Source: Xestospongia bergquistia (lineage: Eukaryota; Porifera; Demospongiae; Haplosclerida; Petrosiidae). From it: 64,000 nt of DNA. Made by a program: the position numbers and the translations under genes. The notes below the pieces were generated by a model. It made no database searches and had not been told where the DNA came from. It saw nothing but the letters and a program-made list of their open reading frames with translations. The stretch spans positions 5,035,501 through 5,099,500 of the forward strand of contig OZ014425.1 in assembly GCA_963965975.1 (NCBI GenBank), given 5' to 3'. Shown one piece after another: positions 35,901-46,267 of the stretch (positions are counted from its first letter, which is position 1; every line of letters begins with the position of its first letter).

Positions 35901-38900
35901 GTAATAGGATTTGGGTGTGGCTAATGGAAGATGTTTGAGTGATGTATTGCAACATGTTGTAGTCACACAAGAGTCAACTGACGAGTATGTAATGCTAGTC
36001 AAACCTGTTTTTATATCTTGTTTTCTTATAGCAAGTCCAAGCGTGTTTTTTCTATTCACAAACTTTACCAGTGGGTCACTAATGGTCGGTATTCCCGTCT
36101 GGATCAGCTTCAAACAGATATATTACTAGTTTTGAAACAAGCTCGTTTAAAAGAGGTGGAGCAAGAGGAGGAGCTTGCTAAAGCTTCATTAGCATTAGAG
36201 AAACAATACATCATCATTAGAGATGAAATATGTGGGAGTGGTCAGCTGCTATGGAGCCCAGCTCTAGAAGAGTGGACCCTAACGTAATTGCAATTAATTA
36301 ATTCTTAATTATAAGTCAATTCTATAGCCATTTTGAAGAGGAAACCAAAGAGATTAAAGAAGAGCATGAAGCAGAAGAAGAAAAAGAAATGGAGACGATA
36401 GAAACCATGCCTTTAATAGTAAGTTGATGACATTATAATAATGTCACAGGTAATGATGTATTATGATGTCATAGGTAATTCCTCCTCCTGAAGAGCGTAA
36501 TTTTGTAAATACTATTCAACATAATGATGTCATATATTACATAGGAGAATTTATTTATCTTCCTCCTAGGTAAGTTAAGTTAATTAATAATAGGAATTTA
36601 CCTGTTTATTAGAGAGCCACACCTCCCTCCTCAGATAGTACTAATTGAATCATTATGGACTGATAAAAAAGGAAACCCTGTGAGTTAATAAACCACACCC
36701 ACTAACAGATGTGGTCCTTCTCTAGTGGTTTGATGGGTGCTGGTTCTTCCGTCCACATGAAACATTTCATGTTGCATCTCGTAAATTTTATGAACGTGAA
36801 GTTTTCAAGAGTGATTTCTATAGCAGTGCACAGTTGAGTATTGTGTTAGGAAAATGTTGTGTATTGTTTATTAAAGATTACATTAAGTCGTTTCCACAGG
36901 TTAGTAATATAATACATAATTGATATGGTTTAATTATATTTAATTAATAGGGGTTCTCAGAAGAGGATGTGTATGTGTGTGAGTCTAGATATATTCATAA
37001 ACACAAGAGCATCAAGAAGATTAAAGTAAATTTCCTGTTTATAAAACCTGTTTTATAATAATATTTAGTTTTGGAATATACAACAAAATAATCTGACCAA
37101 GTTACTGCCAAGATTAACCCCTTGTTCACTGAATAAAATCCCGTCGGTATTTATTACTGGTAGAGAAATGTAAGTGACTACATGTAATATTGTAATGTTT
37201 AGTGGTCCATTAGATCTGAAAGAGGCTCTGCTGAGCCAATGGAACAAGAGTCTTTATCTGAACAAATTAAATCTGAAAATGAAGAGGGTATGGCAAGAGA
37301 AAAGAAATCAGAGTCTGTAGAGACTGATAGTGGAAGTCCTGATTCTAGTGGTATAATGGAGATGTCATTTTTCAGAGATTTAAAAGTACGACATGATAGA
37401 TATTTTACATTATCTAACTATATTTTTAATTTAAAGGAGGTGATAGCTACTGTTCCTAACCCTGAAGATAAATGCACTTACTTTGAACAGTTCTGTATTG
37501 ATGATAAGATCTTTAGATTAGGTATATTCTTTACTGAGACTGGTTCCTATTCTAACAATCCTCATTCTTATACTTACAGGAGATTTTGTTTGTGTTAGAT
37601 CAGATCAAGTACAACCATTTATTGCACGTATTGATAGAATGTGGACGGATTCAGAGTATGTTCATTCATTCAGTAACTCATTAATTCATATATTAATTCC
37701 TCCAGTGATGATCCTTGGTTCCGAGGTCCTTGGTTTGTTCGTGTCAAAGAAGTCCAACATGTTCCTACTAAAATGTTCTATGAGAGAGAAGTCTTTATGA
37801 GTAACATACAAGATACTAATCCTATGAGAAGTATTATAAGAAAATGTGCAGTCCTTTTCCCTACAGACTATGTCAAATGTAAGTATGTCACTATTGTCAC
37901 TATTGTTACTAATATCACTATTGTCACTATTGTTACTAATGTCACTAATATCACTAATGTCACTATTGTCACTATTGTTACTAATATCACTATTGTCACT
38001 ATTGTCACTATTGTTACTAATATCACTATTGTCACTATTGTCACTATTGTCACTATTGTTACTAATATCACTATTGTCACTATTGTTACTAATATCACTA
38101 TTGTCACTAATGTCACTATTGTCACTATTGTCACTAATGTCACTATTGTCACTATTGTTACTAATATCACTATTGTCACTAATGTCACTATTGTCACTAT
38201 TGTTACTAATGTCACTATTGTCACTAATGTCACTAATGTCACTATTGTCACTATTGTTACTAATATCACTATTGTCACTAATATCACTATTGTCACTAAT
38301 ATCACTATTGTTACTAATGTCACTAATGTCACTATTGTCACTATTGTTACTATTGTCACTATTGTTACTAATATCACTATTGTCACTATTGTCACTATTG
38401 TTACTAATGTCACTATTATCACTAATATCACTAACCTGATATCACTGTTTAGGGCGGCCTACTGAGATCCCTGAATTGGATGTATTTGTTTGTGATTCAA
38501 AATATAATGAAGTTGAGAAAGAGATTAAGAAATTAAAGAATCTTAAGGTAGAATGATCATAACAAAGATGATAATATCTCTTATCTAGCAATATCAACTG
38601 GATAATCAAGTCTTAAAAGACGAGATATATTACTTACCAGATGAACTTTTTCTTTGGAAGGTAATCTTTATCATCAAAACATTATGATAATAATTATCTT
38701 ATTTCTAATAGTGCCACTCCCCTGATTTATTCCCTCGTACAACTTCTATTCCAGTAGCCACACCTGCAAGCTCTTCAGCCTCACCTTCTCCTATCCCAGC
38801 ACCTCAACAAGTAACGTCTCCTCTTATATCTGTTCCAACTGCCAGTGGTCAAGTAACACTAACTTTACAACAATTACAATCTCTTCTAACTTCACCACTA

Positions 38901-39904
38901 GTAAATCAATCTAACTTAGCTAAACTCACACAACAAGTCACACCCACTTCATCTCAGACCCCTGAGACAATATTAGCATATCCATGTGTGTGGGAAGGAT
39001 GTCAGGAGATTTTTGAAGACAGCGTAGATTTGGGTTCTCATATCTTGCGTTCCAGTCATCTTCATGGAGAAGGTGATGGTAGTTATTATTGTCATTGGTC
39101 TCAGTGTCACAGAAAGAAAGATGTTGGAGGAAAACCCTTTGATTCTCTTCAGAAAATTACTCGTCACGTCAAAGAAGTACATCTTTTGAGAGTTTTTCCT
39201 CAACAAGTACCCATTGCTAAACTCGGCTCTCGTTTTCATCGTAGAGGAATATTCATTAAAGATCAACTTCCTTTAACAGCCACACCCTCACAGGTCTCCA
39301 CCCCCATTAATCAACCTCAAGCCATACCATTGCAATTAGTTGCACCTTTAGCTCCACCAGCTGCACCAGTACCCATGGCAACACCTCCTCCTGTTTCCTT
39401 GGCAACACCGACCGTCACCCCTGTTGCTATTACTCCACAGCAATTACAACAAGCTCTCAAAGCTGCCCCCATTTCTTTATTACCGTCCACTTCATCTCCA
39501 GAAGTCATTCCTCTTACAACATCCACGTTGACACAGGTACAAGAGGAAACAATTACCACTGTGGCTGCACCCCCTAGTATATTCATTGCTCCTCCCACTA
39601 ATCTACAAAAAGTAGTCCATTCCCAAATCTACTTGAAGTAAGTTATGTTATGATAATGATTAATTAATAATTATTAATTAATAGTTATATTGAACGTATG
39701 AGGAACAATGAATCTACTCTGAGTCCTGTTGTTCCATCTGTAATACCACACCCACCTCAAATTACAGCTGCTAGGGCAGCTCAATGGATTGATCCAGCTA
39801 TTATTCCAGAGGGTATGACACCAGCAGAGGCATTACAAAAACTATACCATCACATGTTACATGATGCTGTTAAAATCAGTAACTGGTTAGACAATGTTCA
39901 ATAA
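32976..39904 (+). CDS. PBRM1: Polybromo (PBAF chromatin-remodelling subunit)
   Basis: The acetyl-lysine-reading subunit of the PBAF SWI/SNF complex, in the nucleus. The start gives MKRRSQVNIELDDPQDGSLQ. Domains: three standard bromodomains (about 33140-33440 with VPEYYKIISHPIDLIKI; 33820-34230 with YPEYYRIISEPIG; 34620-35060 with YPEYYIVISNPIDF), then two degenerate bromodomain-like units (35130-35760 and 35800-36290) without a YPxYY motif. Two BAH domains follow: 36480-37030 (IYYIGEFIYLPPREP, WFDGCWFFRPHETFH) and 37370-38520 (RLGDFVCVRSDQVQPFIARI, WFRGPWFVRVKEVQHVP). The last third is Pro/Thr/Gln-rich with two C2H2-like zinc fingers (38980-39190). No HMG box was seen. About 25 introns; one is a minisatellite. 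Vertebrate PBRM1 has six bromodomains, two BAH domains and an HMG box. Confidence 0.92.
37885..38440. repeat. 9-bp-unit intronic minisatellite in polybromo
   Basis: Over 60 copies of the 9-mer TCACTATTG and its variants (TTACTAATA, TCACTAATG), in a higher-order mix. It fills the intron 37879-38452 that interrupts BAH2. The unit length is a multiple of three and the unit has no stop, so long Thr-Ile-Val or Leu-Ser frames stay open on both strands. They are not genes. Confidence 0.97.
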
Positions 39905-40125
39905 AATCATAATAGTATCATTGATATCAATATCATTTATGTCAGTATCATTATATCAATATCATTGGCATCAATATCATTTATATCAGTATCGTTGATG
40001 TCAATATTATTTATACCAATATCATTGATATCAGTATTATAATGATATTGATGTTATTAATAGTATCATTATCATTGATGTAGTATCATTTATATCAGTA
40101 TCAGTATCATTGACATCACACAATC
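39905..40125. repeat. ATCATTGATATCA-rich repeat in polybromo 3' flank
   Basis: A degenerate tandem array of roughly 18-24 bp units containing TATCATT and GATATCA (self-complementary), between the convergent stops of polybromo and VMA22. Confidence 0.85.
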
Positions 40126-40875
40126 ATTGATTGATATCAAGTTCATTAATATTAGTAGTCACTGATAGATCTAATGGTGTTAATGTTTGAGGTTCTTTGG
40201 AGTCTGGTAGAGTTTTATACTTTTTTCTAAGTAGTTCAATTTGTACTTGAGTATTAGCTATTGATATAGCAAGTTCAATACCTATATAATACATTATAAT
40301 GACATAATAACTGATAAGGTTATATATTATACTTTGTTTGAAACATTGTTGAGATGTTCTTAAAGGAGGAGGTGGTAGTCCAGAGAACCAGAAAATTGGA
40401 TCATTTTTAGCTAATTTTTCTTTTGTTTTGTTTTCTTCTTTTGAGTGAGGCTCTTGTGGCTTACGTTGTCTAAGTTTTGATGTCTCTTTCTCACTTTCCT
40501 CTCTTGGGATAGGTGTGAAAGAGAAGAGATCAAGAGACAAGGGGTCACTGATTTCTGACGCTAATTCGTCATAGGTCACTTCCTTACTATAAAAACATAT
40601 ATCTACATATTCACATAAATATAATACCTTGTAATACCCAGTAAAGGTATCATAACATTAGGATACTGGATCTGCCCTATACTACTTGATGTAGTGTAGC
40701 GTGCTTTGGACAAGTTGATATAACCCTATTATAAATAGATATGTAGCATTGTATCAGGATTACTGTTTACCTCACTAATTACTCTATCGTATTGTCTTCT
40801 GAGATCAGCTAATCGTTGAAGAGAAGAAAATATATTGCATAGAGTAATATCTTTCTTCTCCTGGATGGTTGCCAT
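40124..40875 (-). CDS. CCDC115: V-ATPase assembly factor VMA22 (CCDC115)
   Basis: With VMA12/TMEM199 and VMA21 it assembles the V-ATPase Vo sector in the ER. The start at 40875 gives MATIQEKKDITLCNIFSSLQ; four exons in frame. Diagnostic parts against human CCDC115: N-terminal coiled coil, then GYINLSKARYTTSS (human WLSLAKARYAMG), IQYP, a basic LRQRK linker, DPIFWFSGLPPPPLRTSQQC (human DPLNWFGILVPHSLRQAQ), and a C-terminal helix SIELAISIANTQVQIELLRK. About 200 residues, near the human 180. It extends slightly past the usual end (TTNINELDINQ). It starts 32 bp from the divergent TBC gene. The identification is from remembered motifs, and the matches are dispersed but collinear. Confidence 0.87.
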
Positions 40876-40907
40876 TTTAAAGTAGGTGTGGTTCTACTAA
40901 ATTAACT
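40876..40907. promoter_or_regulatory. 32-bp gap between divergent VMA22 and TBC1D30-like starts
   Basis: Only 32 bp lie between the two start codons. The gap includes AGGTGTGGTT, one copy of the dispersed GGTGTGG motif. Transcription of one gene probably begins inside the coding or intronic sequence of the other. Confidence 0.5.
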
Positions 40908-42950
40908 ATGGAATTTTCCAATCGAGGAACTTTGAAAATACTGAGTAAGTGTGTAATAGTATTTGATGATATTGTCTGAATATTTTTTTGATATAGATTT
41001 ATCACAACTTTATTCCTTGTCTCAAGAGCTCAAATCAGAGGTGAGTGCTGCCTCTCAGAGATTGGTACATGCACTTGTGAATAAAGACAGACGATTAAGG
41101 CGTCGTGCCGCATGGTCACAAAGGTTGACAGATGTCTTGATAAGATATGCTCAAGACAATGGTAGGAACTACAATGATATTGTTAGATCATATTATGTCA
41201 TAGATCTTGATGATGATCTCGAGTTCAGTGTTACTTTTACAGATATATTTAATGACATCAAATTCCATAAGGTAATATGATCATCCTATTATATTTACTA
41301 TATACATTATATAATATAGTGGTTAAACAGTTGGAAAATAGTATCACGTACAAAAAAGGGCATACCAAGACAATTTAGAAGAAGGGTAAGCTATTCCTTT
41401 TAAAACTACTTTTACTTGTTTCCTTATAAGGTATGGGAAGGTGTGGCTACTTATTACACTCGGACTGTGATGTGGGAACGAATGATACCAATATTATTTC
41501 ATAGTAAAATTAATGATAGAGATATGGAATGGAAGGAAGGTATTAGTAAGGTATTAGGTATATTAATTAATGGGTGTGGCAATGAGTGTAACCAAATCTC
41601 AGACCGCCTTTGAATGGGACTCCAAAACTGTTGCTCGTAAGTCAGTGGAAGAAGTTTTATTGGCATATTCTCGGCACAACACATCATCTAAGTTTGCACC
41701 TGAGCTGTGCATATTAACAGCTCTGGTACTGAAGTTAATGGAAGGAGAAGAAGAACTCTCTTTGAAAGTATGTCATATGACATTTAAATGACAATAAGTC
41801 TCAATTATGAATTGGTCATGTGACATAGGTGATGGTCTATTTATTAGATCACCAACTACCTCCGGCTTATTTCATAGATCAACTATGTACCATAACAGTT
41901 GATATGGCTGTCTTAAGAGATCTCCTCTCTCTCATGATTCCTGTCTTAGCTACCCACATGGAGGAACTCAGGTATGTTACCATAGCAACTATAATATATT
42001 CAATGATGTTCCTTTTAGATCTAAAAACTCATCCAGTATATGCAAATCTTATTCAGTTAATAGTCTTCCCAATATCCATGATGTGACCTCATATGAGCCA
42101 CCATTAGCTGATGCATTTTCTTTACAATGGCTTCTCTCTATGTTTACAACTGTTCTTCCATGGAAGGTATTCTAGCATGTATATATAATATTGTGAATGC
42201 TGTTGCTATGGATACTAACTAGCTAGACTGATCTATATATTTTATAGGCTCTAAGACGTTTGTTTGATGCTATTGTTATTGATGGGACAGATATGTTCCT
42301 TTTTGCTGCTCTTGCTATTTGGGCCATCTTTGAACAGTATGTATTTGAATGTATCATAGTGTTACTATTTATAGTTAATTCTGTTACTATTTATAGAGAT
42401 TTATTAGAAACAAGACAAGTACCAGATTTTTATAGTAAAATGGCAGAATTAGGAGAAAAATTAAAGAACACTCAACTTTTATCATCCACTAATTTTATCC
42501 AAGTAAATGCTATTATATCTTAAGTAGAAGAACTAACAGTATTTTTAATATTAGGCAGTATATATATTATGTGAATGTGCTGAAGATAATGATGATATAC
42601 CATCCATAGCTGAACTGAGACACAAACACTCTCCAATAACTCCACCCACTAAACACATCCCTTGTCCTCAGCCATCACAAGGAGGTGCAGTCTTAGTGTC
42701 ATCTATATCCAAAACTTTTAAGAACTCTAAACCACAAACAAAACATAATGGTGTCCAAATCGAGTCATCTCATAAGACAGTCCTCTCAGCTAAGGCTGAA
42801 TGTCCTCAAACTATAGAGAAAGGTTTTTTATTTGTTAATGCATATGCTGCTGATGTCCCTCCAAGTATTTTATCACGTTATCCTATGAACATGTCAGACA
42901 GTTACATGAAATTATTAAAGAAAGGTCAAATGTTTAGTATTGACATGTAA
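40908..42950 (+). CDS. TBC1D30-like TBC-domain protein, probably catalytically dead
   Basis: TBC proteins are GTPase-activating proteins for Rabs. The start gives MEFSNRGTLKILNLSQLYSL. The family match is strong: IPRQFRRRVWEGVA; VMVYLLDHQLPPAYFIDQLC, TVDMAVLRDLLSLMIPVL, YEPPLADAFSLQWLLSMFTT, LAIWAIFE and, after the domain, PSIAELRHKHSPIT, all of which have direct TBC1D30 counterparts. The two catalytic fingers are gone: TBC1D30 KDLHRT reads KEGISKT here (Arg to Lys), and GYCQGFN reads KFAPELC (Gln to Pro). About 490 residues and ten introns; the long C-terminal tail of vertebrate TBC1D30 is mostly absent. Divergent from VMA22, convergent with the esterase. Confidence 0.85.
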
Positions 42951-43044
42951 TATGACGATGACCTTTGCTATCTGTATTATTATAATCTTAGCTTTTTAAT
43001 TTTATCATACCACACTGAAATATATTTTTCATCTATCACAAACT

Positions 43045-44211
43045 TCAGATTTTAGTTTGTTTAAATGCAAATTGCAGCCCAAGAAATACTCTCTCTCTCC
43101 AAACAGCTTCAGAATGTGTTACACCAAATGGCACTCTCTCTTTACACTGATCATAATAATACATAAAATCCTCTCCAGGTATCCAGTCACACTCTTGAAG
43201 AAGTATAGCCATATCTCGTACTAGTTCTTTGTTATCACCTTCTCCATCTCCAGAGTCAATGTAAAGTCTTGTCTTTTTATAATGACAGTCTTGTATTAAT
43301 GTGAAGGCACTTCTATTGTGACTATCAACAAACCAAAATGCTGGAGACAGACATATACCACAGGAAAAAATGTTAGGTAGAGAGAGAGGTAGGAGGAAGG
43401 ATATAAAACCACCTAAAGATGAACCTAGAGTGAAGGTATGTTCTGGTCCAGTCAAAGTCCGATATTTTTTATCAATTTCAGGTTTTATAACCTCTACAAT
43501 ATAACATACATATGACTCATTACTAACACATAACAGATCAGTACTAGTATACTCCCTTTGACGATTACCAATACAAACATAATCTGAATTTGGAATAGCA
43601 ACCAAAATAAATTCAGGAATCTGTCCCTCTGACCACCAGTGGTCCAGTTTAGCATCCAAATACCAGCCTCCCCATGGTAAATCTTGCTGACTTGAAAACA
43701 GATTTTGGCCATCATGAGCATAAACCACAGGATAGTTTTTATCGGGACTAGTTTTATATGATGGAGGTAAATATATATAAATATAACGTTGTAAAATTCC
43801 ATAAGAGGAGACACTAGATGGTATTGATGGCAATAGTACTTGGAACTCACTACCATCCCCATTTGGGCGGTGATATGTTCTTTTAGGTGGGTATTGGTTA
43901 CGTAAACCATATACATTAGGATCCATATGGACAAACATAATAGAGTTGTCTAGTTCACCTCCAATATGAGGATTAGCTTCATCACGTATATACTGACCAT
44001 CTACTAGAAATTTGTAATGGTAATAGCCTTCACTGAGTAATATTGTTAGTTGGTATAAAGTGGGCTCGTCCTGTGAGGATGTCATCTTGTATTCATCAGA
44101 TTTTGTCCATCCATTAAAATCACCAAGAAGATACACTTCACATATTGAAATAGAACGATAGATAAACGTCACATTAAACCAGAAATCGTCCTTAAAACAC
44201 CACGTACTCAT
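43045..44211 (-). CDS. Intronless CBM48/E-set plus alpha/beta-hydrolase esterase
   Basis: A single uninterrupted frame of 388 codons. Residues 10-100 form an AMPK/CBM48-type carbohydrate-binding fold (VYLLGDFNGW, YYHYKFLVDGQYIRDEANP). Residues 110-385 are a putative esterase of the enterochelin esterase/esterase D type: YPVVYAHDGQNLFSS, nucleophile elbow FTLGSSLGGFIS (GxSxG, Ser about 275), possible acid Asp in YIDSGDGEGDN, possible His in GVTHSEAVWRERV. No signal peptide. The fusion of CBM48 to this esterase is well known in bacteria and some eukaryotes; the substrate is unknown. It is the only long gene here with no intron, so a retrocopy or horizontal transfer is possible. Stop codons of this and the TBC gene face each other, 94 bp apart. 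Confidence 0.88.
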   Translation of the reverse strand: MSTWCFKDDFWFNVTFIYRSISICEVYLLGDFNGWTKSDEYKMTSSQDEPTLYQLTILLSEGYYHYKFLVDGQYIRDEANPHIGGELDNSIMFVHMDPNVYGLRNQYPPKRTYHRPNGDGSEFQVLLPSIPSSVSSYGILQRYIYIYLPPSYKTSPDKNYPVVYAHDGQNLFSSQQDLPWGGWYLDAKLDHWWSEGQIPEFILVAIPNSDYVCIGNRQREYTSTDLLCVSNESYVCYIVEVIKPEIDKKYRTLTGPEHTFTLGSSLGGFISFLLPLSLPNIFSCGICLSPAFWFVDSHNRSAFTLIQDCHYKKTRLYIDSGDGEGDNKELVRDMAILLQECDWIPGEDFMYYYDQCKERVPFGVTHSEAVWRERVFLGLQFAFKQTKI

Positions 44212-45390
44212 TACAGAAAGCCTAGTTCAGTCACATATGGCTAAATACGTGTCAGAAATTCATGAAATGGGTGTTGCGATTACAGATATGATTATGAATA
44301 ATAAGTATATTAATATTTGATCACAACAATGGCTTCAGCATATTGCATCAAAATTGGCATCATTAAAATCAATTGAACTACTAACAACTGATGGCATTAA
44401 TGAGATAGTCGAATGTTCTCTCTGTTTTGACTAATCACAACACATTCAGTGAATACTTCTAAACACAAATGTTGTCAAACTAACTTTCTTCAAGTCCCTC
44501 AATGTCTCTCGTCTCTGTTTCCTGCAAAATATTTTACTTCAACAAGGCAAACGACTCAGTACTCTTCTTGATCTTGAACCTAAAGAACATGCATCATGAG
44601 ACTATTTTTGGTACAGTAAAAACAGCTTTTGGTAAAATTTTGATATCAAGAAAAAATATCACTCCTGGCAAAGTCTTTAACTCTTGACTTTCAATCAACA
44701 GCAAATCCTCTAGACCTCTAAGAAAAACACACTCTACATAATGATGAAGATTACTAATTACTCAAATAATCTCCATCTTCCGAAATACTGTCTCCATTGT
44801 ATGTTTAACATTATGTCATAATAAATAGATAATTAAAATTTGTTTATAATTGAATAGAAAATTTATAAAAAAAAATCCTTGTGTGTTGCCCAAACGATTC
44901 CTACTCGCTCACCCACTCAGGCTTCCACTTAGGCTCCAGGATTCCCTGCTATTGCTAGCTGGGACCGCCGCCTGGCTTGGTAACCCTCGTCTTCGCGAGG
45001 TAATCCTGGCTGGAGCATCGCCCTAACTTAAAACCAGCCGTACGGGATTCCAGCTCTTAGGGAATTTTGCACTCAGGAACCGGGAACCACAAATACACCA
45101 GCCTCATCTCGTTTAAAGGGAGACTACCAGCCCTATCCTAGTCGGCCTTTCGGATACTCCGTAGAGTATGCTGGTAACCATCTCAGAGGTCTGATGCATT
45201 GCAGAACGCTGGCGCCCACAACACACTGGCACTCAGGACTGTTCAAGTTTCTTTTTATATGTACGTACGATTTTGTCTTCATGCTTTTGTGGGTCGCCAC
45301 TGTGACGACTATGAATCTCATTAACGATGACGCTGAACGATGATAAATTTTATACAGTTTCCGTATAACTTTGTACATTTACGCTTAGTA
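44212..45390. other. Gene-free gap with a GC-rich, CpG-rich patch
   Basis: The first 660 bp are plain AT-rich DNA in which I see nothing. From about 44880 to 45245 composition jumps to about 55 % GC, with over a dozen CpGs, against roughly one third GC around it. It has several possible hairpins (CCTCG-TCTTCG-CGAGG near 44985; GGCTGG..CCAGCC 45010-45043; TACTC-CGTA-GAGTA near 45155). There is no convincing coding frame; a minus-strand frame of 81 codons crosses half of it. The remainder to 45390 is MIC19 upstream sequence and includes TTCCGTATAAC at about 45359. Confidence 0.7.
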
Positions 45391-46228
45391 ATGGGAGGTA
45401 GTCAATCAGGTCCTCGTGTAATCACTGTTGAAACTGGAGAAGGAGAAACTGAAATCAAGGTGAGTTAGTTACCCCATTGTTATAACTCATATGACTGAGA
45501 CTCTTCACTACAGGTTTCTCAAGACTTTGTAAATTACATTTCCGATCAACAGTCCTTGGATCAATCAAGTTCCACTGGTAAGATAACTCTTTACAATCAC
45601 TTGTGTACTGTTTGTAGAGCAAGACACACCCACTATTGACAAAGGATACTCAGAAGAACCACCGACAGCCCAAGATGTGGTAAGACCTGTTAGTGTCACA
45701 TGATAGTCACATGACCTGTTAGTGTCACATGATAGTCACATGGCCTATGTATGTAGTTGTTAGGTTCTCCAGTGAGTAGTGGAAAATGGCGGACATTGTA
45801 TGAGGAGGAAAAAAAGAAGGTAACAATAATGTAACAACAGTGGGAGATGTCATTAACTGTGGGTGTGGTTACTTTAGAATGAAGAATATAAAAGAGTGAC
45901 AAAAGAGGAGTTTGATAAAGCTGCTAACTCAGTTAAAAATCAATTCATGTTAGTTAATTTCAAAGGATTATCCTCCTTATTTTTCTCTTATTAGTCAATC
46001 AAATGTAGGACAATTAGTACCAGTATCTGAAGAGAGCAAGGAAAAAGTATTAAATTGTTACCTTAGCAACCCAAAGAGAACACTCAATTGTTCAGCTGAA
46101 GTACGACAATATACTCAATGTGTTGAAAAAGCCCGTCAAGTATGATATACTCTATAATTACAGTCAAATTAATGTCATAATTACAGGATTTATTAGTACA
46201 GACTCTACCATCACAGTTAAATCAATAA
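45391..46228 (+). CDS. CHCHD3: MICOS subunit MIC19 (CHCHD3/CHCHD6)
   Basis: A peripheral inner-membrane protein that joins MIC60 in the MICOS complex and shapes mitochondrial cristae. The start MGGSQSGPRVITVETGEGET has the N-myristoylation glycine typical of MIC19 (human MGGTTSTRRVTFE). The middle is shorter than in human. The C-terminal CHCH region aligns: EEYKRVTKEEFDKAANSVKN, then EKVLNCYLSNPKRTLNCSAE and VRQYTQCVEKARQ. The second CX9C (CSAEVRQYTQC) is complete. In the first, the leading Cys is Ser (VPVSEESKEKVLNC). Six exons, all in frame, stop at 46226. It is convergent with the next gene; 39 bp separate the stops. Confidence 0.92.
45689..45745. repeat. Tandem copy of CCTGTTAGTGTCACATGATAGTCACATG
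   Basis: Two nearly identical 29-bp units inside a MIC19 intron, each carrying two copies of the dispersed TCACATG motif. Confidence 0.85.
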
Positions 46229-46267
46229 CACAATATTAATTATTATATTATTATATGAGGTATGTCA

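Noticed and set aside
37773-38465. Long Thr-Ile-Val and Leu-Ser reading frames on both strands
   Set aside because: They run through a 9-bp minisatellite in an intron bounded by good GT and AG sites; BAH2 continues in frame across the splice.
44960-45010. Resemblance of GGGACCGCCGCCTGGCTTGG to the 3' half of 5S rRNA
   Set aside because: Only a short, imperfect match; the rest of 5S rRNA is absent.
45133-45378. Minus-strand frame of 81 codons across the GC-rich patch
   Set aside because: No splice signals, homology or flanking exons support it; composition, not coding constraint, seems to keep it open.
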